Below, piece by piece: positions 47,890-57,978 of a stretch of DNA of 64,000 nt (position 1 is the stretch's first letter; every line of letters begins with the position of its first letter). Source of the stretch: Hordeum vulgare subsp. vulgare (lineage: Eukaryota; Streptophyta; Magnoliopsida; Poales; Poaceae); assembly GCF_904849725.1 (NCBI RefSeq), contig NC_058523.1, positions 203,821,689 through 203,885,688 on the forward strand, in the 5' to 3' direction. Below the pieces are notes generated by a model, which was not told the origin of the DNA, searched no databases, and saw nothing but the letters and a program-made list of their open reading frames with translations. The position numbers were made by a program, and so were the translations under genes.

Positions 47890-48265
47890 CCGACGGCGGT
47901 GGCTGGGAGGTGTGGTGGAGGGAGGCCTACCGGAGGCGTCAGCCGGGGAGGGCACTTGCGGTGCTGGAGGGAGGCCCGACCGGTGGTTCGACCTACACTC
48001 CCACTTGGTGGCGACCGAAGACAGGCAGGGAGGGCGGCCTACCCTCCCGCCATGTCGCGCAGACGGACGACGGCGGCCGGGGAGGGCACCGGCGGCGTTA
48101 GCCGGGGAGGGCACTGGCGGGAGGCCCGACCGGAGGTGTGGTGGAGGGAGGCCCGACCGGAGGTGGCCTACCCTCCCGCCATGTCGCGCAGACGGACGAG
48201 GGCGGCCGGGGAGGGCACCGGCAGCGGCGGCCGGGGAGGGCACCGGCGTCGGCGGCTGTGAACCC
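47890..48265. repeat. GC-rich minisatellite in CACTA-2
   Basis: Irregular repeats of GGAGGCCCGACCGG, GGCCGGGGAGGGCACCGGCG and a longer block at 48038-48080 repeated at 48163-48205 (CTACCCTCCCGCCATGTCGC start). Long frames on both strands are low complexity and are not called as genes. Confidence 0.75.
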
Positions 48266-48384
48266 TAGATATTTTCACCAGAGGGAGGGAACCACCAGTC
48301 ACGAGAGGGAGGGGCTGGTGCGCTCGTTGGTTTTTTTTATCTGGTGTGTTCTTTTTCCACTCGCAGAGGTAGGCCACCTGTGTT

Positions 48385-48759
48385 TTTAGTCTTTGCCGTC
48401 TTCATAACGATGTACGTGACGGCAAAGACTAATTTTTGCCGTCTTCTCTTGCTAATCCAAGACGGCAAAACAGCCTACCGTTTGGGTCAGTTAACAGGAA
48501 CGTGGACATCTTTGTTTACCGTCATCCATAGCATAAGTAGACAGCAAAAATCCTGCCTTTGTCGTCATCTACTCATATAGTTGACGGCAAAACTATTTTT
48601 TTCCGTATGGTTTTTTTGCCGTCTGCTTTTCATGATTTTTGGTGATAGTAGCTCTTTGCGATCTGCCCATGACGGCAAACTTCCCGTTTGCCGTCTGCCC
48701 CGACGATTTGCTGACGGCAAATATTATACCTATCATCAAGATAGCTGATTCCTGTAGTG
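48385..48759. repeat. Right subterminal GCCGTC repeat zone of CACTA-2
   Basis: TTTGCCGTC and GACGGCAAA words alternate at about 20-40 bp spacing, mirroring the left zone and ending in the terminal inverted repeat. Confidence 0.8.
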
Positions 48760-48762
48760 CAT

Positions 48763-49188
48763 GGCACCAAGCTCTAAACATAGCATCAAGGCAGAAAATG
48801 ACATTTCCAGTAAGTGTTCCAAAGTGAAATTTGATTCCACCAATGGATTCTTGGGAAGATTCTACCCCAAAAACATATATAATACCTAGGTTCTTGCATA
48901 CAACGTGTAGGCATAAAGTTGAAATGAAAAACAATATAGAATCTTATAGTGTCAAATAGTGCCATATCATATGTGATACTCACTAGTCTTCATCTACACA
49001 TGCACTTGCACACACCCACAACTCCAATGGTGAACATGAGGGATGGACCTCATGTATGTGTGCCATAGCACATCACCATACACACTCACATATAAACAAG
49101 CATGCACACACTAGCACCTACACATGCTATTTCAAACACACACACAACTTCACATGCTTATGAGCTCACACACACAAGGCCATCCACA

Positions 49189-49222
<34 letters not shown>

Positions 49223-49265
49223 GGTGTGCTTGCAACCACAATAACACACTACTCCTAAACATGCA
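48763..49265 (-). mobile_element. Long LTR (element G), right part
   Basis: Continues the LTR after CACTA-2. It contains a dense run of CACACA words from 49000 to 49230. The terminal dinucleotide of the LTR could not be fixed and the right boundary is set only by the next LTR start. Confidence 0.4.
49193..49220. repeat. (CA)n microsatellite
   Basis: A nearly pure CA run of about 28 bp within a wider CACACA-rich region from 49000 to 49230. Confidence 0.9.
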
Positions 49266-50294
49266 TGTAATGCCCCCAAGAGTGTACCTTGCCATATTTG
49301 GAACCTTCTGTATGTGGGTCCATCTTGTCAGTGCCATGAGAGATCAATGCATGTGTTATTTCATGTGATGATTACCTTGTCATGTCTCCCTTTACATTCA
49401 TGCATCCATTCATCCATGCCTATTTGTATTTGTTGTTCTTGTGTTCCATGTTGTGGTGTGTCATGTGATGATGGGATGTGATAGTATGTGAGATGGTGGT
49501 GGGTGTTGTTTGAAAGTAGGAAACTATGTGGATTGCACTAGGTCTTATAGAACTTCTTCCTCTCTTTTATCTCAAGCCCAAGATTCAATTGCTCCTTCCT
49601 ATTTCAAAAATGCCCATGCTTTAGTATTATTTGTAGTGGTTGTGATGCTAGGAATTTGTTGTTTTGAAACTATGTTTTAAAGGTGCAAATATTCACAAAA
49701 CAGATCAAATAAATTCTGTTTTGTAAATATTTATTTTCTCCAAATATTTCTTTTCCATTTTATTAAAATAAGTCATAATTCCTTATGACCAGGGGCATTT
49801 TTGTTTTATTTTTAGTCTCAACAGATTTGCCTTTGCTTTATTTTTTTCTCTGTTTATTTTGTAATTAGAAAACCCCGGAGGGTTTTATTTCTTTCTATCT
49901 GGCGCCACCTAGTGGGCTTCCTCCCACAAGCTGGCCCAGCCCCCTTCCTCTGCACAGACAGCCCACCTTCTTTCTCCTATAGACGGCGTCCCCCCTTCCT
50001 CCTCCTCCGTCAGTTCGTCAGAGACAAAGAGACAGCGAGCAACGCCGTCACGGACGTCGAAGCGCGTGTCCCTCGCCTCCTCCTCCTCCATATAACCCCC
50101 CTTGGCGTCCGTGCAAGCCTAGGGTTCCTCCCCTTGCGCCGCCACCTCTTTCCCATCTCCCCTCCCTCTCTGTCGACGACATCAGGTAAGGGAAAAGCTC
50201 CTCCGCCATGGCCGCAAGCTGAGGAGGTCCTCGCCGTCGCTGCCATACCCCTGCATCCTCTGCAACCCCTCGGCGAGCATGCGGGATCTCCAGG
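49266..50294 (+). mobile_element. Partial LTR (element E) truncated by element F
   Basis: It starts TGTAATGCCCCCAAG, a common start of long gypsy LTRs. It passes through an AT-rich zone with long T and A runs to a GC-rich promoter zone (GGCCCAGCC at 49934), then CCATATAACCCCC near 50088 and a pyrimidine-rich leader. The same order occurs in element F's LTR. It stops abruptly at 50294 where element F begins. The remainder should lie beyond element F, outside the window. Confidence 0.6.
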
Positions 50295-53200
50295 TGTCAC
50301 ATCCCTGACACCTTAAGCAAGTTAGTCCTGTGCTCATGTCTTCTTTGCATTGCATCTAAGAAATCTTCAACAAGAACAAAGAAAGAGGTGAAGGAAAAAC
50401 TCAAACCCTAGCCACTACTTCAAATAAAGGAAATCTCAAAACTAGTTAAAATCAATGAACCCAAAATGGCCTCAAGAAAAGTTCAAACTTTCTAATAAAT
50501 CATGAAAGTAAATGAGCAATGAAGAACACCATTTTCTTGACACTTTAAGCATTTTAAATAAATGCAAAAAGCTACTGGTTTCAAGTTTTAAATTTGAAAT
50601 CAGAAACTTTAAATTTTCAAAAATGTTGAAAACTTTGGAAATGGTTGGAAATATTCCAACAAATATTCTGGGGTGCTCAACATAGTTTTTTCAATTTATT
50701 TGGGAGTTGAAATAAATAGAAAATCAGTAAAATAGCAAAACAAAAACAAAAACAGAAAGAAAATGAAAAATCCTTACCTGTCGCCTAACCTGGCCCGGCC
50801 CAGCAACTCCAGTCGTCTCCTCCCCCGCCAGTGGGCAGCAGGAGGTGGCCCCCGCGTACTCCAGCGCGGCCACGCACCTGTGCACCTGTCTGGCCGCCGC
50901 CTCGCGCTGGCAAGCTCGGGGATAAGCTCCCCGAGCTCGTGGCTATCCATTCCCAGCGCCAGTTCCCCCCCTCCTCTCGGATCTCTCCTCCCTCCTTCTG
51001 CCGCCATTGGAGCCCGAGCAGAGCTCGAGCTCGCCGTCGTTCTAGCCTCCCCTCTTTCCTTCTAAGCCGCGCATTAGCTCCGCCGCAACCCCCTGAAGCG
51101 TCCTAGCCACGAGCCCGACGCCCAGATGCAGTGAATCGATGAGCAGTTGTCGTCTTCTTCCTCGGGTCACCGAAGATCGTCGCCGGCGTTCTCCCTCTCC
51201 AGGCCGTCCCCGAGCAAACTAGCGCCACCACTGCACTCCACGTGAGCATGCGGTCATTTGCCCTAAGCTCTCCCCGTCGATCCCCTCCTCTAGGCTTAAT
51301 TCCATCGGAGCCCGACGAGGACCGCCGTTGCAGCTCATCGCCGGTAGCCCTCCGGTGACGGGTTGGTCCGTCTGAGGCCACCAACAGCCTCAGGACATCA
51401 TGTAGATGCGCTAGGTGCCCAGCCCCGCGCGTTTTGACCCCGTATTCGATGGCTTCGACAATGGCCGAACCTGGTCACCGCCAAGCTCGTCGCCGGCGTT
51501 GATTCCGGCCACCCCAGCCCCTGGGGCTTGTCCCATCGTGCGAGCCATCGAGTGGTCGTTCCTCTGGTGCTCTCCGCGCCGAGTTTGGCCCTCTGTGCGC
51601 CATTTCCGATGCCCCCCCCCGACGTTCTGGTGCTCGCCGGAGGCTCCCCGTCGGCGAGGACGACCTCGCCGCCGGTGGATCTCATCTGGCCTGAGCCACT
51701 GACGGGTGGGGCCAGCCACTGGATAGTTTAGAGATAATAAAAATAAATCAGATTAATAAATAAGACACTCACATGTGGGTCTAGTGAGTTTAATTAACTA
51801 AATAAGATTAATCCTAATCTAAAATTGACCAGAGAGATTGACGAGTGGGTCCCACTGGTTAGGTTTGACTTTCAACGGCCAGATGGACCTGCTGATGTCA
51901 TGCTGATGCAGTAAAAGTATTTTCCAGTATAAAAATAATTCCAGAAATGTTTAAAACTTAAAAAATTCATAGAAATTAATCTGTAACTCCAATAAAAATA
52001 ATTTATATATGAAAAAGTATCAGAAAAATTCAAGAAATCTGAATATGCTATTTTCATTCATGTTTGAAAAAGTTACAGAACCCAAACATGTAGATTAATG
52101 AATAAGTCAATTCTTATAAATATTTTATAAATGGAATTTGGAAAATATTCAAATTTCATTATGAATGACATGATCAAACAATGTTATAATAACAAATCAG
52201 TACCTTTAGATGACATCTCATGCATGCTAACATCAAGTTGATCTAAGCGTCAGGTCGAATCAATTAAATCGGTATCCGAGAATACCTCGTTTGAATTGAT
52301 ATTTGAATGTGATTCAAATCAACTTCAAACCTAATACATGTTGATTTTATTAGTTTACCGCCTTGCATTCTCATGCCATGCTCATGCATCATCTTGTTGC
52401 ATATGATTGTTATTGATTGTTGCCCTTCATCTCGGTAGGCTCCGCACCCCCGGATTCCACCGAATATCCGTCTAACGGATATTGTCCCTCCTCTGAGCAA
52501 CAAGGCAAGCAACCATTTTGATCATCCCGATAAATCCCATATTCTTGCCCCTGCACTTATTTATTGCATTAGGATCAAATGCTTCAACTGCTTTTGCCAC
52601 GTTAGTTGAACCCACTTCCTTTGCATGACCTATCCTTGTCACAGTAAATAGCCGAACCTTGCAACCTAGCATACCTGGTAGTTGCTTGAGCTATGTTGTG
52701 CCTTATCCTGCTATGCATGCTATGCTTAGAGTTATGTATGGTCTGTCATCTGGGAGATGAACAGAATTATGAGAATGCGTTCGGTAAGCAAAGGTTGTGT
52801 GTTGAACCTGATTTGTTAAAGGTACCGGTGAAAGGCTGTGTAGGAGTACATGGCGGGTTGTTTCATTGGAACCGTCCTTAGGAACTGAGTTCCGTGTATG
52901 TAATCCAAGACTAGATACTACCACACGTTGGGATACTTAATTGACCCTCTCGACTTATTAATCGCTTAGTACTCGGTCCAGGAGTTGCAAGTAGTTTCTG
53001 GTGTTTATAGTAATGCTGGAGGCCGTGCATGGTGCTGACCTGAGAGGTGGGCCGTGATGCGGTAGGCAGTGGCACGGTGTACCAAGTGGCACCCGGATGG
53101 TGGCCTTGGGAACCCTGCGCACATCGTTTGAGGCCGTGGCGGAAACCTCGGCCGGACTTCCATACGGGTTACTCTCAGATAGGCGATAAACCTGGCCTAG

Positions 53201-54487
53201 GTACTAGTGCGGTTAACGGTCGTGGTCGACTCCCTCGCTAGGCTTCCGCTTGAAGGTTGCCGAGGTGCATGGCGTGCACATGGCGATAAGTGGCGAGAGC
53301 GTGTGTGACGAAGTACCCCCCTGCAGGGTTATGATCTATTCGAATAGCCGCGTCCGCGGATATGGACTACTTGGAGACATATGTTGTTCATAGATAACTT
53401 CAATGGCTACTCATAAAATTGTCAAGATAAGCGTGAGTGTCGTGGACGGCATTTCCGTATGGAGACGGAATGATTCCACGATGGTGTTAGTGGACTCGTG
53501 TGCGAGAAATCAAGTTGTAAAAATTATTTAAAAATGCAAGATGTCTAGCCACGAGTCAAATGCTGGCTTTCCGCATGAAACCCCACAATACCTTTTGATA
53601 CTTTGCATGAGTAGATAGTTATCCTAAAGTCTTGCTGAGTACCTTCGTACTCATGTTTGCTTAATAAATGTTGCAGAGGTTGCTAGTGACCCTAATGGAG
53701 GGTTCTTCGTAGACATCAACGACGACAAGTAGCTGGTGTCCCAGCTACGATCTGGCCCTACGTTGGATATGTAGTATAGTCAGGCCATGTGCCTTCTGGT
53801 TGCCCTGTTTGTACTCAGACAGTTTTAAACTCTTCCGCTGGCTTGTAACTGAATGACTGCTATTATGGGTCATGAGACCCTTAATATGTAATATTATGTG
53901 TGTGGCTCTTCCAAGCCTCTTAAATAAAGCTTGTATGTTATGGTTATGTTGTGATGCCATCGATGTATCTATACATATCGGTACACCATGCGTACGTGTG
54001 TCATACTTGATATGTATGGGGTTCGATTACCTAGTCGTGAACTTTAGTAGCACCCCTTACAAGGAAATGCCCCTTTGTGATCCAACGAGCCCTGGTAATT
54101 CGCTACTGCTCCGGACACATTGGTTGACCGGCATGTGTCCTTCTTAGCTGTTGTGTCTGTCCCCTTTGGGGAAATGTCACACGATGTAATGGAGTCCTTC
54201 TAGCTTGCTACAACTCGTCTACACTCGCTGGTGACCGACACCTGCTTTGTTGGGTCATGTATGCTTGTCCTTGTGCGATACTGCCACTTTGGTTTGTGAC
54301 TAGACTTGTCGATCTGGGTTCTTTGACATTGGAATGCTAGCGACACTATTGCATACGTGAGTCAAAAGACGCAAACGGTCCCGGCTAAGGTAAGGCTGCA
54401 GCCGTGGAGTTAACCGTGCGTGAGACCGCAAAGAGATGCAATGTGTTACAGGCTGGATTCCTATGACTTAGGATCGGGGTCCCGACA
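50295..54487 (+). mobile_element. 5' LTR of Tekay-clade chromovirus (element F), 4193 bp
   Basis: It starts TGTCACATCCCTGAC and ends GGGGTCCCGACA, followed by a tRNA-Met-type primer site. It aligns with the 3' LTR from 60501 to the window end. By hand I count about 70 substitutions over roughly 3.5 kb (near 2%), plus small indels including one 13-bp difference near 53486. Many frames on both strands occur in both copies because the LTRs are duplicates, not because they are selected. Candidate poly(A) signals AATAAA lie at 53663 and 53921. Confidence 0.95.
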
Positions 54488-54491
54488 GCGT

Positions 54492-54503
54492 TGGTATCAG
54501 AGC
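54492..54503 (+). other. Primer binding site of element F (tRNA-Met)
   Basis: TGGTATCAGAGC, complementary to the 3' end of initiator tRNA-Met, 4 nt after the 5' LTR. This is the usual primer of plant chromoviruses. Confidence 0.95.
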
Positions 54504-54926
54504 CTGACTGACTGTAGGATTACTAAGCCAAACGTGTCGAAGTTGAGTCTAGAATTGCTCTAGTTATATATAAGGGAATTGTTTGTGGAAGGGAACGTAA
54601 GACTCTTGTTCTCTTCTCAAGTTATTCTATTCTGGTCATCCTCGTCTTTTCTGCGGGAATTAAGGAGTAGGCTACTCAACTTCTTCTAGGCTCGTGTTTC
54701 TGATCGGTAGATTATAGGACTACGGGTCAAGAGATATTGGGTTTCTTTCTTTCCTAAGAGAAAAGGAAGTAAGTTTGATGACCAGAGAGTGGAACTTTAT
54801 AGTTGAGTGGTTATGCTATTCCATTTTGGGTTGTCTCAAAATTTGTTTTTGAGCATTTACAGCCGTTATGTTGCCCAATTTTGCATTCGGAGCTCTAATG
54901 CTTTTTGCATTACTCTCTATTTACAT
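54504..54926 (+). other. Untranslated leader of element F
   Basis: No ORF with recognisable content. It ends at the ATG of the additional ORF. Confidence 0.6.
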
Positions 54927-55700
54927 ATGCCTGGCCGTCCTTCTCGTTTGGTGGTACGTCTGACCAGGTGCATTGATGTACCGGGTCATACGGCCATGCT
55001 GGTCAGGGTGATGTAGGTGTGCGGTTACCGGTGGTACCCCGAGTACACAGTGGAGGAACAGTACCAAGACTTTAACCAGAGCCAGTACATCTGCACTGTT
55101 AGGGTATTTCCAGACTACCCTGGAGCTGAGAAGCCAATCCATTGGTCCTATGGGTTGGGAGTCACTGTTGACATGGCAGTACAAGATGCTGCCTATTCAA
55201 TGCTGACCATTATGAGAGCGAGACATGCACTGCTGCAGAATTCAGAGTTCTGCTATGTTCCGGCCTCTCAGCCTGGTGAAGAGGGATACCTCAGTGGAGT
55301 CTATTTTGATTCTTCTATGGAGGATCCACTTCTGCAGTCCACTGTTGAGATGCTAGAGAACAGAGACAGGGATGCTCGTGCTCTCCGCATGGAGCTTTAT
55401 GCTACCCGTGCCCGTCTGTGGACGGGTTTGACGCAGCTGGCACCGGTAGTCCAGATAGGGTATGAAGAAATGGAAATGCTGAACCCTGTTAGGACCCATC
55501 TTCCGGCCCACATTGACTGGCCAGCTATAGGAGGAGTCACACCTCTTCGGGGACCCCTCTTACCACCAGTCAGGGGACCAAGGCCACATCCGTGTCCTTA
55601 TGGATCCCAGGGATCTCAGGCTAGAGTGTTTCCTGATCCGCAGGTTGAGCTTCCAGGTCATGGAGATAATCTCTATGAGATGTTCTATGCGGATGCCTGA
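54927..55700 (+). pseudogene. Additional ORF upstream of gag in element F, one in-frame TAG
   Basis: From ATG at 54927 the frame reads 29 codons (starting MPGRPSRLVVRL) to TAG at 55014-55016, then stays open for 227 codons to 55700. The part after the stop has a compact alpha/beta-looking N-terminal domain with YRWYPEYTVEEQY, ICTVRVFPDYPG and a helix VDMAVQDAAYSMLTIMRA. This is broadly the strand-strand-helix order of a double-stranded-RNA-binding-like fold. A charged helix (MLENRDRDARALRMEL) follows, then a Pro-rich segment and an acidic C-terminus (GDNLYEMFYADA). It is not gag: it lacks a zinc knuckle and lies 343 nt before the gag start in another frame. It is in sense orientation, so it could be translated from genomic RNA or a spliced RNA. 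Function is unknown and the fold suggestion is weak. Confidence 0.65.
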
Positions 55701-56043
55701 GCTGTGAGCGGAAGGATAGTATGGTAGTAGACGTACGTTCATAGTCCTGCGTGACTTGTGAAGTATGCCTGTAATGTGAAATGAATTCCGGATGCCTAGA
55801 TAAATAATGTATAGGAATCTTGTAAGCCTCTGATGAGTAGTTTCATAATTTCAGTAGTTTGCTCTTCGGTTAAGGTTGTACTGAACTATGTAAGGGTGTG
55901 TATGAACCATGGTGTATATATAGCAGTTGCTTGTTACCATGCTATTCGGATACTCATTTCCGCATTCCGTGTGTTCAGTACATTCTTAATCCATAGCTAG
56001 TATTGATATGATATTGGTCTAAGCTGTGAGTTTGTTTGTCAGG
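55701..56043 (+). other. Spacer between the additional ORF and gag
   Basis: 343 nt with no long frame. It ends in GTTTGTCAGGATGG, whose CAG could serve as a splice acceptor just before the gag ATG. Confidence 0.45.
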
Positions 56044-57978
56044 ATGGTGTTCACCAGGTTGAACCGTGCCCCTGCTCATGAGCAAGGCGAGGGTAGTCAA
56101 GCATCGCAGGAAGACCTGCCTCACCCGCCTTCTCTGGCGGAAGTGATGCTTGAGGCAGAGAGAAACAAAAGGGAGACCAACCGACTGTTAGAGCGTATTG
56201 AGCAGAATACGGCTCGACAGCCTAGGAATGTTGCAGTGTCCCTCAATGACTTTGTGAAGCTGAATCCTCCAAAGTTTCATCATTCCGTCGATCCCCTCGA
56301 CGCTGATGACTGGTTGTGCAGCATCTCACGCAAGATTCGCTCTACGAATGTGTCTGAGGCCGACAAGGTAACCTTTGCGGCGTATTTCCTGGAAGGACCC
56401 GCCAATCTGTGGTGGGAGAACTTTGAAGCTATGCGTCCCGCTAAACCAGTAGAAACATGGGCAGACTTCAGTGCAGCTTTTCGTCTGCACCATATTCCAG
56501 AGGGCCTGATGGACAGAAAGAGAGAGGAGTTCTGTGCCTTCACTCAGGGCAAGTTGTCTATGGATGCCTATAGCCGCGAGTTCGGTAACCTCGCCCGCTA
56601 TGCAACAGAGGAGGTGTCTACTGACACCAAGAAGCAAGCAAGGTTCCGTAAGGGTCTGAGCCCTGAGCTTCGTCGTGATATGCGCCTCCACGAGTGTGCA
56701 AGCTTTCAAGCCCTGGTCAACAAAGCGATCAGTGCCGAGACTGGTCATACTGACTTCGAAGCCACAAGGAAGCACTCCCGTGACTTCGGCTCGTCTTCTG
56801 GTTCCGCGTTTCCAAAACGCAGGATGTGGGTTCCGAACAGTTCTCTGCCGCCAAGATACACTCCGAGGCCATCCTACGTGGCGCCTCAGACGAACCAGGC
56901 CAACTCTCCAGCAAAAGCTTATGGTGGTCCAACTAGCAATGCTGCACCACGTGCCAACCCAGTGATATGCTACAAGTGTGGAGAACTCGGGCACTATTCC
57001 CGTGAGTGTCCTCAGAATGTGGGTGCCAAGCAACCCGGAAAGTCCGTCGGGCAAGCCAAGTCGGGCAAAGCTTACTATGTGAAGCCAACTCCTGCACATG
57101 GCCGTGTGAACTATGCGTCAGCAGAAGAAGTTGCAGAGGATCCCGACGTCAGGCTGGGTACGCTTCTTGTTAATCATCACCCAGCGTCCGTTCTCTTTGA
57201 CACTGCGTCTTCTCATTCCTTCATTTCAGAAAGTTATGCACAGTTGCATAACATGTCTTTTTGTGATATGCCAATCCCATTGGTTGTCCAAACTCCTGGT
57301 AGTAAATGGCAAACCTCTAGGATAACCTATGACAATGAAATTCTAGTAGACACGCTAGTTTTTCTAGCCTCATTGATAGCATTGAAATCTTCGGATATTA
57401 ATATCATCTTGGGCATGGACTGGATGTCAGCTCACTATGCCAAGATTGATACCCATTCTAGAAATGTCCAGCTTACCCATCCCTCGGGGGAGATAGTAAA
57501 TGTCTCTACTCGAGTTGCCAAATGCCAACTCTATTCCCTAAATGCCAACCCTCTTCCGGAACTTGAAGACATTCCGGTAGTCCGTGACTTCCCGGATGTT
57601 TTTCCAGAGGAACTGCCAGGAATTCCACCTGACAGAGATGTAGAGTTCGTGATAGATCTTGTTCCGGGAACTGACCCAATAGCCAGAAGACCTTATAAGA
57701 TGGCACCCCTGGAGCTAGCTGAACTTAAGAAGCAACTAGATGAGGCCTTGAACAAAGGTTTCATTCGTCCTAGCTCTTCTCCTTGGGCTTGTCCCGTCCT
57801 CTTCGTCAAGAAGAAAGACAGAATGGATCGGATGGTTGTAGATTACCGACCAGTTAATCTGGTCACCATAAAGAACAAGTATCCGCTCCCCAGGATCAAC
57901 GATGTACGATCAGCTCGCTGGATCCTCAGTCTTCTCCAAAATGGATTTGAGGTTGGGATACCATCAAATCAAGATTAA
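56044..57978 (+). pseudogene. gag, protease and first part of reverse transcriptase of element F
   Basis: The likely start is the ATG at 56044 ([10 protein letters not shown]). A frame-compatible ATG lies six codons earlier. Gag follows, with [18 protein letters not shown] and [12 protein letters not shown], typical of Tekay/Del-type capsids. A zinc knuckle [14 protein letters not shown] (CX2CX4HX4C) begins near 56968. Protease has [12 protein letters not shown] near 57193, where the active triplet is DTA in place of the usual DTG or DSG. RT begins with [16 protein letters not shown], then [19 protein letters not shown]. At about 57908 the frame is lost by a 2-bp deletion and runs on for 20-odd unrelated residues to 57978. 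Products would assemble the particle, process the polyprotein and copy RNA. Confidence 0.9.

Larger units (their letters stand above)
43165..48759. mobile_element. CACTA-2: non-autonomous CACTA transposon, 5595 bp
   Basis: Ends are CACTACAGGAATC on the left and GATTCCTGTAGTG on the right, a 13-bp inverted repeat with duplicated CAT. Subterminal zones (43180-43640 and 48385-48740) are dense in TTTTGCCGTC and GACGGCAAA words in both orientations, more than a dozen each. No transposase frame is visible. The interior carries an AT-rich minisatellite, a Helitron 3' terminus, a Stowaway MITE, a second CACTA-like terminus and a GC-rich minisatellite. Confidence 0.9.

Noticed and set aside
47839..48268. 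Long frames on both strands at the GC-rich CACTA-2 minisatellite
   Set aside because: Low-complexity translation of tandem repeats in all frames.
50763..51731. Several 60-100 codon frames on both strands in the GC-rich part of the element F LTR (same at 60969-61939)
   Set aside because: They occur in both LTR copies because the LTRs are duplicates. They overlap on opposite strands, are Arg/Pro/Ser-rich and contain frame differences between copies.
52264..52924. Short frames conserved between 52264-52924 and 62472-63132
   Set aside because: The conservation is explained by recent LTR duplication. No domain is present and opposite-strand frames are equally conserved.
54492..54503. A tRNA gene at the tRNA-like motif
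   Set aside because: Only the 12-nt primer complement is present. No cloverleaf can be formed.
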